Origin: an uncultured Corynebacterium sp.
Lineage (GTDB): Bacteria; Actinomycetota; Actinomycetes; Mycobacteriales; Mycobacteriaceae
NCBI RefSeq assembly: GCF_946222985.1
Contig: NZ_CAMIFY010000027.1
Coordinates: 1-34,602, forward strand
Direction of reading: 5' to 3'
DNA length: 34,602 nucleotides
The notes under the pieces were generated by a model. The model saw nothing but the letters and a program-made list of their open reading frames with translations. It had not been told where the DNA came from and searched no databases. Numbering within the stretch: the first letter of the stretch is position 1; every line of letters begins with the position of its first letter. This document shows positions 8,818 to 17,438 of the stretch, in pieces. The translations under genes were made by a program, and so were the position numbers.

Positions 8818-9714
8818 ATGGGATTGTTTTCCGGATCGAAGCACGCGGGACCCCCGCCCATGTCGGCGTTCCTTGGCGAGGATCCGCGGGGGCCGTCCAA
8901 GGAGACGGAGTTCACCTGGTCCGGCTCGCCGCTCGACGACGAGTCGATCCGGGCACTGGCCACGGGGCTGCAGTTTTCGTACTCCTGGCGCGCCGACAAC
9001 GACCAGCTGCCGATGCTGCCCGGCACGGCGGATCCTGCCGCGCAGATCAGCGGGCTGATCGACGGACTCCACCAATGGTGGGGCGCCACCGACGGCGAAT
9101 CGATCCGCACCACGGTGCGCAACCTCCAGGCGGGCATGCACTCCCGGTTCTACGAGGTCGTCCACCCGCTCGCCGTCGAGGCCCTCGCCGACGACGTCCA
9201 CCCCACCCATCGCGACAGCCTGCAGCTTCGGCACCTCGATTTCCTGTCCAACCTCGAGGTCTTCCAGGGCCGCCGACCCGGGTTCTTCACCGACGATTAC
9301 CGCTCGTGGATCCAGGCGTTGCGCGCCGGCGGCGCCGAATGCATCGGAGGGGAATTTCCCCCGCACATCATGGCGTGGGACCTGATGCGGGTGGGGCTGC
9401 TCGCCCGGGGCGGGGCGACGGTCGGCTACATCGAGCACTCCGAGGCATGGGACATGCTCGCCCACAATCTCGAGCTCGCCCGGGCGTACTACGCGAACTG
9501 GGGCCAGTACGCCCGCGGCTACGTCGTCGGCCACCTGTACTGGTCGTCGCAGTACGACCTGACCTCCGCCATCGACGACACGCAGGCGCGCGCGCAGTCG
9601 ATGTCGCGGTGCCTGGAGACGGCGCTGAGCCCGTGGCGGCGCGTCGCCCTGCACCCGGACACGCCGTTCCACGGCGTCGACGGGTGGACGTCGTTCGCAC
9701 CGACGCGGAGGTAA
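8818..9714 (+). CDS. DUF1266 domain protein
   Basis: The start at 8818 (MGLFSGSK) gives 298 residues. The C-terminal half has the DUF1266 pattern: AWDLMRVGLLARGGATVGYIE, then HSEAWDMLAHNLELARAYYANWGQYARGY and VVGHLYW. The N-terminal part is rich in Trp and acidic residues and has no membrane helix. DUF1266 proteins occur singly or in small paralogous groups and have no established function. The in-frame codons upstream translate to a His/Arg/Gly-rich string, and TAGGAT lies 8 bases before the chosen ATG, so the shorter start is preferred. It is a single-gene unit ending in front of a convergent gene for a SHOCT-tailed protein. Confidence 0.82.
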   Translation: MGLFSGSKHAGPPPMSAFLGEDPRGPSKETEFTWSGSPLDDESIRALATGLQFSYSWRADNDQLPMLPGTADPAAQISGLIDGLHQWWGATDGESIRTTVRNLQAGMHSRFYEVVHPLAVEALADDVHPTHRDSLQLRHLDFLSNLEVFQGRRPGFFTDDYRSWIQALRAGGAECIGGEFPPHIMAWDLMRVGLLARGGATVGYIEHSEAWDMLAHNLELARAYYANWGQYARGYVVGHLYWSSQYDLTSAIDDTQARAQSMSRCLETALSPWRRVALHPDTPFHGVDGWTSFAPTRR

Positions 9715-9720
9715 CTCGCG

Positions 9721-9746
9721 GAGGCAACTGAGGCAGCGGAGGCAGC
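9721..9746 (+). repeat. Three short tandem GAGGCARC units
   Basis: GAGGCAAC (9721), GAGGCAGC (9730) and GAGGCAGC (9739) repeat with a 9-base period just after the DUF1266 stop. The rest of the 95-base convergent gap (to 9809) shows only a weak hairpin, CCGCC-GTCCG-GGCGG. Confidence 0.6.
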
Positions 9747-9809
9747 GGCGTTTGCTGAAGCACGCGCCCGGTTACGGCGCGATCGGCCGGCGCCGCCGTC
9801 CGGGCGGGG

Positions 9810-10895
9810 TCAGAAGCCGGCCGCGAAGTACGCCCCGTGCATCTTCGTGCGGTACTCGTCTTCGTCGATGGTGCCGGCCCTGCCGGCCAACGTCAGCTCC
9901 TCCCACAGCCGGAACGCGTCCGCCGAGGTCGGGGTCGACGGCAGGGTGGCGCCGACGGTGCGCCGGTCGGCGATGGCGAAGCGCAGTGCGGCGACGAACC
10001 GTTCCACGTCGCGCCAATGCGCCATCCCGGCCCCGATGAACCACCCCTCGCGCTTGACCTGGTTGATCTTCACCGACGACGGCCGTTCGCCTTCGTTGGC
10101 GAAGACCTCGACGGAGTGGATCCCGTCGACGGGGTAGTCGTGGGCCACGGGCTTCTTTGCGGAGGCGTGGACGAACAGCACGCGGGTGGTGGTCACCGCC
10201 ATCACACCGGGCATCTCCGCGTGCATGGCGGCCATGACCTCGAGGACGACCTCGTCCGGCCGCGGGTAGTGGCGCAGGTGCGCCAGGGCGGCCGTCGACG
10301 CCGCGTCGCGGTGGGCCATCCGGTCGATCGCCGCGGCGAGGTCGGCGCGGGCGGTGTTCGGATGATCGGGGTGCGGGGGCGGGGGAGTGCGCGGCACCGT
10401 GACCGTCGGGTCCGGCGCGGCGACGCGCTTGCGGGCCGCGCACGCGTGGACGGCGACGCCGATGGCCTGGACGTCGGCGAGGGCGTCGACGGGCAGGAAC
10501 ATCCGCAGCGGCGCCCAACCCTTCGGGCCGTCGCCCAGGTCGAAGTTCGGGTCGCGCATGACTACGTCGAAGACGACGACTTGCTCGACGTCCGATTCGG
10601 GGTCCCCGTCCGGTTCCGTCCCGACCCATTCGGGAGCGGTCGTCTCGCGCGGCACCCACTGCACCGAACACACCGTGCGCAGCACTTCCTCGGCGCCGAC
10701 GTCGAGGACGACGACCGGGCCGTCCTCGTCGTCGGCGGCCAACCGCACCACGCGCAGCCGGTCGTCGCGGAATTCGAGGAGGGCCTCGGCCGCGTGGGCG
10801 ACGATCCCGTCGTCAAGCGATCTCCTCGCGTAGCGGCCTCCGGCGTCCATGGCGCGGATCAACTCCCGTGGGTCGGCGGTGGATTCGCGGCCCAC
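9810..10895 (-). CDS. Uncharacterised protein with PH-like and SHOCT-like C-terminal regions
   Basis: This 361-residue soluble protein is not one I recognise as a whole. The first half is acidic. A His/Pro-rich linker (PPPPHPDHPNTA) follows at about 180. The second half has a beta-rich stretch with PGVMAVTTTRVLFVH, VDGIHSVEVF and KINQVKREGWFI, the pattern of a bacterial PH-like domain. The last 30 residues (RLWEELTLAGRAGTIDEDEYRTKM) match the short C-terminal SHOCT motif (L-x-E-L--G-I--E-E-F/Y-x-K). The GTG at 10895 gives the longest frame. However, TATCGT (10899-10894) overlaps it, so if that is the -10, translation may begin at the ATG at 10850 behind GGGAG. It diverges from the peptidase gene with only 45 bases between. 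Confidence 0.78.
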   Translation of the reverse strand: MGRESTADPRELIRAMDAGGRYARRSLDDGIVAHAAEALLEFRDDRLRVVRLAADDEDGPVVVLDVGAEEVLRTVCSVQWVPRETTAPEWVGTEPDGDPESDVEQVVVFDVVMRDPNFDLGDGPKGWAPLRMFLPVDALADVQAIGVAVHACAARKRVAAPDPTVTVPRTPPPPHPDHPNTARADLAAAIDRMAHRDAASTAALAHLRHYPRPDEVVLEVMAAMHAEMPGVMAVTTTRVLFVHASAKKPVAHDYPVDGIHSVEVFANEGERPSSVKINQVKREGWFIGAGMAHWRDVERFVAALRFAIADRRTVGATLPSTPTSADAFRLWEELTLAGRAGTIDEDEYRTKMHGAYFAAGF

Positions 10896-10926
10896 GATAG
10901 CGGCGAGGCGGCGTCGACGTCGGCGC

Positions 10927-10932
10927 TATGGT
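10927..10932 (+). promoter_or_regulatory. -10 element of leaderless M3 peptidase gene
   Basis: TATGGT ends 8 bases before the ATG at 10941 and no Shine-Dalgarno motif is present. It lies in the 45-base gap shared with the divergent SHOCT-protein gene. Confidence 0.5.
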
Positions 10933-10940
10933 GGACGGCC

Positions 10941-13112
10941 ATGAACACCGCGAACTCCGTGCCCTCCGAAACGCCCGCCGGCGCCGCCCCCGACGCCGAC
11001 GCCGACAACCCGCTGCTGACGCCGTCGACGCTGCCCTACGGACTGCCCGATTTCGCCGCGATCCGCGACGAGCACGTCATCCCGGCGTTCCGCACCGCAT
11101 TCGTCGACCATGACGCGGAGATCGCCGCCATCGTCGGCGCGCCCGAGGAGCCGACCTTCGCCAACACCATCGAGGCGCTCGAGGCCTCCGGTCGCCTGCT
11201 CGAGCGCGTGGCGGCGTACTTCTTCAACGTCGCCGGCACCGACGCCACCGACGAGCGCCTGGCCATCGAGGCCGCCATCGCCCCGGAGCTGGCCGCCCAT
11301 CTCGACGGGGTGCGGCTCAACGAGGGGCTGTGGTCGCGGATCAAGGCGGTCGCGGAGCTTTACGACGACGACGGTTCCCGCCGCGCGGGCGACTCGAACG
11401 AAGAGGGCCTGGACGACGAGGCCCGTCGCCTGCTGGACAAGGTCGTGCGCGACTTCCGGCGCGCCGGCGCGGACCTCGACGACGAGGGCAAGAAGCGCCT
11501 GAAGGAGATCAACTCCCGGCTGTCGGAGCTGTCGACGGCCTTCGGCGAGAATCTCCTGGCCGACACCAACGACCGCGCGGTGGAGATCACCGACGAGGCC
11601 GACCTGGCAGGTCTGACGCAGGCAGCGAAGGACAACTTCGCCCGCTACGCGCGCAAGGCCGACACCGATGCGGGATGGCTCATCCCGTTGGATCTGCCCA
11701 GCGTCCAGGCGGTGCTGACGGATCTGGAGTCGCCGACGACGCGCGCCCGCATCTACGCCGCGTCCATCGCCCGCGGCACCGGCGACGGCCACGACAATCG
11801 CCCGGTGCTGCTCGAGGAGGTGCGGCTGCGCGCCGAGCGCGCCCGCCTGCTCGGCTACGACACCCACGCCGACTACGTCATCGCCGACGAAACGGCCGGC
11901 GACGCCGCGGCGGCCAAGAAGTTGATCACGGACCTGGCCCCGGCGGCGGTGGCCAACGCCGAAGACGAGTACAAGCGCGTGGCCGATCTGGCGGCCGACG
12001 CGGCGGAAGGCGATTCGGACGGCGATTCGGACGCCGCCGCGGTCGGTGCACCGGACTGGCCGCACTGGGCCGAGCGTCGCCGCACCGAGGAGTTCGCCAT
12101 CGACGGCGAGCAGCTCAAGGCTCACTTCCAGCTCGACCGTGTGCTTCGCGACGGCGTGTTCCACGCCGCGAAGCTCCTCTACGGCATCGACGTCGTCCCG
12201 CGCGAGGACCTGACCGGTTACGCCCCCGGCGTGCGGGTGTGGGAAGTGCGCGAAGGTGATGCGGGCATCGGCCTGCTGCTCACCGACTTCTTCTCGCGGC
12301 CCACCAAGCGCGGCGGCGCGTGGATGAGCTCCTTCGTCGAGCAGTCGCGCCTGCTGGGCACCAAGCCCGTGGTCGTCAACGTCCTCAACATCGCCGAGCC
12401 GGCCGAGGGCGAGGCGGCGTTGCTGACCCTCGACGAGGTCGCCACCCTCTTCCACGAGTTCGGTCACGCCCTCCACGGTCTGCTCTCCGACGTGCGGTAC
12501 CCGCGGTTCTCGGGCACCAACGTCCCGCGCGACTTCGTCGAGTTCCCGTCCCAGATCAACGAGAACTGGGCGCTGGAGCCGACGGTGCTGTCCAACTACG
12601 CGTTCCACGTCGACACCGGCGAGCCGATCCCGGACGAGCTCGTCGCCGCGGTCAAGCGCGCCCGCACGGCCGGCGAAGGATTCGCGACGACCGAGTACCT
12701 CGCCGCCAGCGCCCTCGACCTGGCCTGGCATTCGCTGACCCCCGAGCAGGCCGCCGAGGTCACCGACGTCGGGGAGTTCGAGCAGCGCGCCCTCGAGGAG
12801 TTCGGCCTCGACGTGGCCAACCTGGCGCCGCGGTACCGGTCGACGTACTTCAACCACATCTTCGCCGGCGGGTACTCCGCGGGCTACTACTCCTACATGT
12901 GGGCCGAGGTGCTCGACGCCGATGGTTTCGGGTGGTTCGAGGACAACGGCGGGGCCACCCGCGCCGGCGGCGACCGCTACCGGGAAACCGTGCTCTCCCG
13001 AGGCGGCGCCATCGACTTCGGCGAGGCGTACCGCACGTTCCGCGGCCGCGACAAGGACATTCGCCCCCTGCTCGAGCGCCGCGGCCTGACCGGCGCCGCG
13101 ACCTCGGTCTGA
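10941..13112 (+). CDS. dcp: M3-family zinc metallopeptidase (peptidyl-dipeptidase Dcp / oligopeptidase A type)
   Basis: The 723-residue protein has the M3 zinc site HEFGH at 505-509 with the third ligand Glu534 in GTNVPRDFVEFPSQ. That is the Dcp/OpdA form of the motif, followed by QINENW. The C-terminal FNHIFAGGYSAGYYSYMWAEVLDADGF is the usual substrate-binding Tyr/Gly-rich segment. There is no signal peptide, so it should degrade short peptides in the cytoplasm. Its length fits the family (about 680-720). A small acidic insertion (AAEGDSDGDSDAAAVG, near 355-370) is probably lineage-specific. TATGGT 8 bases before the ATG suggests a leaderless mRNA. Dcp and OpdA cannot be separated on motif alone, so the symbol is tentative. 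Confidence 0.9.
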   Translation: MNTANSVPSETPAGAAPDADADNPLLTPSTLPYGLPDFAAIRDEHVIPAFRTAFVDHDAEIAAIVGAPEEPTFANTIEALEASGRLLERVAAYFFNVAGTDATDERLAIEAAIAPELAAHLDGVRLNEGLWSRIKAVAELYDDDGSRRAGDSNEEGLDDEARRLLDKVVRDFRRAGADLDDEGKKRLKEINSRLSELSTAFGENLLADTNDRAVEITDEADLAGLTQAAKDNFARYARKADTDAGWLIPLDLPSVQAVLTDLESPTTRARIYAASIARGTGDGHDNRPVLLEEVRLRAERARLLGYDTHADYVIADETAGDAAAAKKLITDLAPAAVANAEDEYKRVADLAADAAEGDSDGDSDAAAVGAPDWPHWAERRRTEEFAIDGEQLKAHFQLDRVLRDGVFHAAKLLYGIDVVPREDLTGYAPGVRVWEVREGDAGIGLLLTDFFSRPTKRGGAWMSSFVEQSRLLGTKPVVVNVLNIAEPAEGEAALLTLDEVATLFHEFGHALHGLLSDVRYPRFSGTNVPRDFVEFPSQINENWALEPTVLSNYAFHVDTGEPIPDELVAAVKRARTAGEGFATTEYLAASALDLAWHSLTPEQAAEVTDVGEFEQRALEEFGLDVANLAPRYRSTYFNHIFAGGYSAGYYSYMWAEVLDADGFGWFEDNGGATRAGGDRYRETVLSRGGAIDFGEAYRTFRGRDKDIRPLLERRGLTGAATSV

Positions 13113-13133
13113 CCGGCGGCTGCGGCCGTCGGG

Positions 13134-13139
13134 TAAGGT
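13134..13139 (+). promoter_or_regulatory. -10 element of leaderless small membrane protein gene
   Basis: TAAGGT ends 8 bases before the GTG at 13148. It follows the peptidase stop by 21 bases, so the small gene can be transcribed on its own. Confidence 0.45.
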
Positions 13140-13147
13140 GACCCGCC

Positions 13148-13384
13148 GTGGACGATGCCCTCAACGGTTCCGTGGATGCGTTCGGCCAGTGGCTGACGCA
13201 GCTGCCGGTCGTCGGCCAGACGATCGTGCTGCTGGCGATTCTGGTTCCCCTAGGCGGCGTGATCGCCTTCGGGTTCATCGGACTCATCGACATCGTCGTC
13301 GGCCGGGTCTCCGGGCGATGGGCGAAGCGCCCCACCCGCGGGGACGGGGCCCGAATCGAATTGGTGGAGCACGACCGCCCCTAG
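13148..13384 (+). CDS. Small hydrophobic membrane protein, 78 residues
   Basis: The protein has a hydrophobic central region of about 35 residues (VVGQTIVLLAILVPLGGVIA then FGFIGLIDIVVG), which fits one long or two short membrane helices. A basic tail follows (RVSGRWAKRPTRGDGAR). No family is recognised. GTG is the start, supported by TAAGGT 8 bases upstream. It lies 35 bases after the peptidase gene and 30 bases before a 26-codon membrane microprotein gene on the same strand. These two may be co-transcribed up to the strong terminator at 13,507. Confidence 0.68.
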   Translation: MDDALNGSVDAFGQWLTQLPVVGQTIVLLAILVPLGGVIAFGFIGLIDIVVGRVSGRWAKRPTRGDGARIELVEHDRP

Positions 13385-13414
13385 CGGCGGCGTCGCGGAA
13401 GAGGAGACCTGATC

Positions 13415-13495
13415 ATGCGTAAGTCACCGGTGAAGATCGCGCTGTTCGTGCTCATCGTGCTCGTACTCGTGGCCGGACTGCTCACGCAGATCTGA
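13415..13495 (+). CDS. 26-residue single-span membrane microprotein
   Basis: An ATG at 13415 opens a 26-codon frame ending in TGA at 13495. It has a basic N-terminus (MRKSPVK) and then a nearly unbroken hydrophobic helix (IALFVLIVLVLVAGLL) ending TQI. A good ribosome binding site (GGAG at 13403-13406, 8 bases before the ATG) sits in a window where many genes have none. The frame is followed 11 bases later by a very strong terminator. Together these support a real translated microprotein. It resembles a minimal N-in membrane anchor. No homologue is recognised and no function can be given. Confidence 0.6.
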   Translation: MRKSPVKIALFVLIVLVLVAGLLTQI

Positions 13496-13506
13496 CGGTC
13501 GAGATG

Positions 13507-13554
13507 CGACGAAGGCGGTCGGCCCGGTGAATTCCGGGCCGACCGCCTTCGTCG
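13507..13554. terminator. Strong bidirectional terminator, 21-bp perfect stem
   Basis: The arms 13507-13527 and 13534-13554 are perfectly complementary (starting CGACGAAGGC and ending GCCTTCGTCG) with the loop TGAATT. It lies between the convergent microprotein gene and brnQ and can serve both strands. There is no U-tract, as is common in high-GC actinobacteria. Confidence 0.9.
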
Positions 13555-13565
13555 TGCGGCAGGGG

Positions 13566-14987
13566 TCAGGAACGGGCCGCGGCGTCCTTCGCCTGAGCGT
13601 CGGCCGACTCGGCCTCGGCCTCGGCGAGCTCCACCCGCTCCGCGCGTGCGGCCGCCGCGGCACCCGGCTCGGGGGCCGGCAGGCGCTTGCGGGCGTCGAC
13701 GACCAGGCACGCCACGAGGGCGATCGCGGTCGGCAGGACCCACGACAGGGACTGCTCGTACAGGGGGATGTCGGCCAACCACGGCACCGCGTCGCTCGGC
13801 TCGATGTTCAGGGAGCGGGCCAGGTCGATGAGGGCGAAGACGCCGGCGACGGCGACCGGGATGCGGTACGACCACACGAGCCGGAACGGCAGCGCCGCCT
13901 GCAGCAGCGTGAGGAGCACCAGCGCGACGGCCATCGGGTACAGGAACACGTTGAGGGGGATGGCGATGCCGATGATCGTCTCCAGCCCCAGGTTCGACAT
14001 CAGCAAACCGGCCAGGGTGAAGACCACGGCCCATGCCCGGAAACCGATGCGCGGGGTCAGCGAGGAGAAGAACGCCGCCGTCGACGTGACCAGGCCGACC
14101 GCCGTCGTTAAGCAGGCCAGCAACACGATCAGCGCGAAGATCCAGGCACCGGCGGAGCCGAAGGACAGGCCGGCCGCGTCGGACAGGAGCAGGGCGCCGT
14201 TGGTGTACTCGCCCTCGATGCCCTGGCCCAGACGGCCCAGGCCGAGGTAGACCACGCCGAGCAGGATCACGGCGACGACGCCGGCGAGGATCGACGACGT
14301 GACGACCTGGCGCTGCCTGCGGATGCCGCGCGAGCGCAGCGAATCGATGACGACGATGCCGAAGACCAGGGCCGCCAGTGAATCCATGGTCAGGTAACCC
14401 TCGAGGAAACCGACGGTGTACGGCGACTCCGCCCACTTCTCGGTCGGGGCGCCGGGCTCGCCGGTCAGGGTCATCGCACCGACGACGACCAGGGCGATGA
14501 TGAGGATCAACAGCGCGGGGGTCAGCCATTGCCCCAGCGAATCGACGATGCCGGCCGGGCGCAGCGACAACCACAGGGTCACCGCGAAGAACACGACGGT
14601 GAACGCGAACAGCGCCCACGGCGACGTCGTGCCCGCCACGCCGGCGACGCCCGTCTCGAAGGCCACGTTGGCGGTGCGGGGGATCGCGTAGAGGGCGCCG
14701 ATGGACAGATAGACGGCGATGGAGAACACCAGGCCGAAGATCTTGCCGGTCCTCGAGGCGATGTCGACGATGCCGTTGCCGGACACCGCCACGGCGATGA
14801 CCGCCAGGGCCGGCAGCAGCACCGCGGTCGTCAGGAAGCCCGCCATGGCGGGGGCGTATTCCGTGCCGGCCTCGACGCCCAGCTGGGGCGGGAAGATGAG
14901 GTTGCCGGCACCGAAGAACATCGCGAACAACATGAGGCCGACCACGAAGATGGTCGGGCCCATGGAGCGGGGGGAGTTGGAAGTCAC
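13566..14987 (-). CDS. brnQ: Branched-chain amino acid transporter BrnQ (LIVCS family)
   Basis: The 473-residue protein has about twelve membrane helices and the family's N-terminal signature, VVGLMLFAMFFGAGNLIFPP. The pattern continues with GFLTTAVLLPALAVIAVA and the conserved YLTMDSLAALVFGIVVIDSLR. BrnQ proteins take up leucine, isoleucine and valine with a sodium ion. The last ~40 residues are a soluble Ala/Glu-rich tail (AAAAARAERVELAEAEAE) likely to be helical and cytoplasmic, longer than in typical BrnQ. The GTG start at 14987 follows CATGAT (14999-14994) with a 6-base gap and no Shine-Dalgarno site, so the mRNA may be leaderless. It lies downstream of malQ with a possible terminator between, so it is probably its own unit. 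Confidence 0.93.
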   Translation of the reverse strand: MTSNSPRSMGPTIFVVGLMLFAMFFGAGNLIFPPQLGVEAGTEYAPAMAGFLTTAVLLPALAVIAVAVSGNGIVDIASRTGKIFGLVFSIAVYLSIGALYAIPRTANVAFETGVAGVAGTTSPWALFAFTVVFFAVTLWLSLRPAGIVDSLGQWLTPALLILIIALVVVGAMTLTGEPGAPTEKWAESPYTVGFLEGYLTMDSLAALVFGIVVIDSLRSRGIRRQRQVVTSSILAGVVAVILLGVVYLGLGRLGQGIEGEYTNGALLLSDAAGLSFGSAGAWIFALIVLLACLTTAVGLVTSTAAFFSSLTPRIGFRAWAVVFTLAGLLMSNLGLETIIGIAIPLNVFLYPMAVALVLLTLLQAALPFRLVWSYRIPVAVAGVFALIDLARSLNIEPSDAVPWLADIPLYEQSLSWVLPTAIALVACLVVDARKRLPAPEPGAAAAARAERVELAEAEAESADAQAKDAAARS

Positions 14988-14993
14988 CAGCGC

Positions 14994-14999
14994 ATCATG
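14994..14999 (-). promoter_or_regulatory. CATGAT -10 element of brnQ
   Basis: On the minus strand CATGAT ends 6 bases before the GTG start of brnQ. It is the same hexamer seen before the genes at 5804 and 32344. Confidence 0.4.
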
Positions 15000-15050
15000 C
15001 CAGGCGCCCGTTCACGGCGTTCGCCAGGGGCGGGGCCCAGGGGGACGGGG

Positions 15051-15083
15051 GAGGGCGGAACGGAACCCGGCGCCCTCCCGGGT
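15051..15083 (-). terminator. Possible terminator after malQ
   Basis: Two overlapping stems are possible in the 101-base malQ-brnQ gap: GAGGGCG (15051-15057) with CGCCCTC (15071-15077), and ACCCGG (15065-15070) with CCGGGT (15078-15083). They cannot both form. Either could end the malQ transcript. Confidence 0.45.
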
Positions 15084-15088
15084 GCCCG

Positions 15089-17323
15089 TCAGTCCCGTCG
15101 CGAAGCCTCCGCCACCGCCCCGAAAAGGGGAAGATCGGTCAGATCCGAGACCAACAGCGCCCGGCCCTCCCCGTCGGTCAACGGCACGCACCAGTTCGGG
15201 TACTGATCATGCGTGGTGCCGGGCTGATTCTGCGGGCGGCGATCGCCGACCATGTCGACCAGCGCCATGCACGTCAGAGCCGACGGGGTGCGCGCCAGGT
15301 ACCGGTGCAGGCCGACGACCAGCGGGCCCGACTCGCGGAGATCCGCACGCGTCAGCGACGACCAATCACGGCCGGAGATCGCCTCGCCGTCGGAGTCGAC
15401 GAGTTCGTCGAAGCACCCGGCGTCGTCGACGGCGGCCAGGGTGGTGGTGATCCACTTCAGATCCCGCTCCTCTTCCTCCGCCGCGTCGGTGGTGAACAGG
15501 CCGAGCCGGTCCCGCAGCTCGACGTGCACGCCGTCGAGGTAGCCGGCCGTTGGCGGCAGATCGTGCGTGGTCACCGACGACAGGCACAGGCGGCGGTAGT
15601 TCGACGGGCTCTTGGGCGCGCCCTCGCCGTCGGACTCGAACCACAGGATGGACGTGCCCAGGATGCCGCGGCGGGCCAGGTACTCCTGCACCCACGGCTC
15701 GAACGTGCCCAGGTCCTCGCCGATGACCACGGCGCCGGCGAGTTCGGCCTCCAACGCGAGGATGCCGACCATCGCCTCATGGTCGAAGTGGACGTAGGTG
15801 CCGTGCGACGACGGCTCCATCCGCGGCATCATCCACAGGCGGAACAGGCCCAGTACGTGGTCGACGCGGATGCCGCCGGAGTGCCGCAGCACCGTGCGCA
15901 GCATGTCGCGCCACGGCATGTAGGACGCCTCCGCCAGCTTGTGGGGGTTCCACGGCGGCTGGGACCAGTCCTGGCCCTGCTGGTTGTAACCGTCCGGCGG
16001 GGCGCCGACCGACGCGTCCGGCGCCATCCATTCGGCCAGGTTGCGGGCATCGGAACCGCCCGGGTGCACGCCGACGGCCAGGTCGGCCATGATGCCGATG
16101 CGCATGCCGGCGTCGGTGGCCGCGCGCTGGGCGTCGCGCAGCTGCTCGTCGAGGATCCACTGCAGCCAGCAATGGAAGTCGACCAATTCGTCGTGGAGAT
16201 CCGCCTCGTCCTCGTGGGCGCCCAGCGGGACGATCAGATCCGTGTGCTCGCCTTCGTCGCGGGCGGCGCGGCGCATGTCGATGTCGCGGTCGGCGCACCA
16301 CCGGGCGAAATCGAGGATGCCGCGGCCCTGCTCGTTGAGGAACCGCTCGTAGTCGGCGCGGCGCACCTCCGACAGGGGGATCCCGTGGATCGCATGGAGG
16401 GCGCGCAGCTTCGCCGCGTAGATCGGATTGCGGTCGATCTCGTCGGCGGAGCGATTGAGCTCGCGGAAACCGGCGGCCAACTCCCGCAACTCCGCGGCGT
16501 CGGCCTCGTCGAGATAGGAGAACTCGGGGATCATCTCCACGCGGATGTAGAGCGGGTTCGAGTAGCGCCGCGTCGTGGGCAGATACGGGGAATCCTCCAC
16601 CGGCGGGCACGGTTCGGCCGCGTGCAGCGGGTTGATCAGGACGAAGTCCGCCCCGCCCGCCCGGGCCGCGACGCTGGCCAGATCGCCCAACGTGGTCAGG
16701 TCGCCGATGCCCCAGCTGCGTTCGGATCGCACCGAATACAACTGGGCCATCACGCCCGTCGCGGGGTCGTCGACGAACGCGTCGGCCGTCGACAGGCGGC
16801 CCGGGGTCACGGCCAGCTCGCATTCGGCGGTGGCGTCGCCGTTGACCGCGCGCAGGACGTGCCAGCCCAGCGGCAGATTCTCGGGCACGGCGAAAGCCGC
16901 CTCCCCGAGCAGCGTCCCGTCGACTTCGCGCGGCGGGACGTTGTGCTCGACCTGGGCCAGCGGCCATTCGGAACCGTCGTCGAGGACCGCGGTGACGGAG
17001 ACGTCCGTGCCGTCCGGCACGTGCACGATGACTTCCTTGTATTCACCGGAGGTGCTCACCACCACCGGCGGCAGCAGGCGGCGCCACCGGGCGTCGGCCC
17101 ACGCGCGGCGGGCCTCGTCGATGTCGTCGTTCGACGGATCCCCGGGGTTCGGCCCGAGGTCGACGTCGAGCGCGGCGAGGATCTTGAGGATCGTCTCCCG
17201 TGACGTCGTGACTTTTTCGCCGTCGATCGAGGTGAAGTGCGTGGCGACGCCGACGTCGGAGGCGAGGTCGGCGAGGGGCGCGGTGACGGGGGCGGATGCG
17301 TCGTGGTTGGTCACGGCGTCCAT
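15089..17323 (-). CDS. malQ: 4-alpha-glucanotransferase MalQ (amylomaltase)
   Basis: The 744-residue GH77 enzyme transfers alpha-1,4-glucan segments between maltodextrins and releases glucose. The catalytic residues are visible: nucleophile Asp488 in RVDHVLGLFR, acid/base Glu536 in IGEDLG, and Asp588 in TTHDLPPTAGY. The N-terminal ~200 residues form the extra domain of the long actinobacterial/enterobacterial MalQ type, and SERSWGIGDL begins the catalytic domain. The start is uncertain. ATG at 17323 is used, while CATCAT, 7 bases before the GTG three codons later, could instead mark a leaderless start there. It is divergent from fadD15. With TreS and Pep2 in the same window, it belongs to maltose/maltodextrin and trehalose metabolism. 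Confidence 0.94.
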   Translation of the reverse strand: MDAVTNHDASAPVTAPLADLASDVGVATHFTSIDGEKVTTSRETILKILAALDVDLGPNPGDPSNDDIDEARRAWADARWRRLLPPVVVSTSGEYKEVIVHVPDGTDVSVTAVLDDGSEWPLAQVEHNVPPREVDGTLLGEAAFAVPENLPLGWHVLRAVNGDATAECELAVTPGRLSTADAFVDDPATGVMAQLYSVRSERSWGIGDLTTLGDLASVAARAGGADFVLINPLHAAEPCPPVEDSPYLPTTRRYSNPLYIRVEMIPEFSYLDEADAAELRELAAGFRELNRSADEIDRNPIYAAKLRALHAIHGIPLSEVRRADYERFLNEQGRGILDFARWCADRDIDMRRAARDEGEHTDLIVPLGAHEDEADLHDELVDFHCWLQWILDEQLRDAQRAATDAGMRIGIMADLAVGVHPGGSDARNLAEWMAPDASVGAPPDGYNQQGQDWSQPPWNPHKLAEASYMPWRDMLRTVLRHSGGIRVDHVLGLFRLWMMPRMEPSSHGTYVHFDHEAMVGILALEAELAGAVVIGEDLGTFEPWVQEYLARRGILGTSILWFESDGEGAPKSPSNYRRLCLSSVTTHDLPPTAGYLDGVHVELRDRLGLFTTDAAEEEERDLKWITTTLAAVDDAGCFDELVDSDGEAISGRDWSSLTRADLRESGPLVVGLHRYLARTPSALTCMALVDMVGDRRPQNQPGTTHDQYPNWCVPLTDGEGRALLVSDLTDLPLFGAVAEASRRD

Positions 17324-17432
17324 GATGCCAGCCGGAGCGCGGTGCAACCCGTTCGGAGGGGGAAGGACGTTCGACGTCGGCGATTCGGCGGGATTTATGG
17401 CTGGTTCCGGCACCCGCTGGAGCGCCGTCCCG

Positions 17433-17438
17433 TAAGTT
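17433..17438 (+). promoter_or_regulatory. Candidate -10 element for fadD15
   Basis: TAAGTT is the best TANNNT match in the 267-base malQ-fadD15 gap. It would give a leader of about 145 bases. ATCGAT occurs twice in that leader (near 17452 and 17509). The gap holds nothing else I can name. Confidence 0.3.

Noticed and set aside
9837..10940. Extension of the M3 peptidase upstream by 368 codons
   Set aside because: The segment is antisense to the SHOCT-protein gene and His/Arg/Val-rich; the TATGGT element supports the start at 10941.
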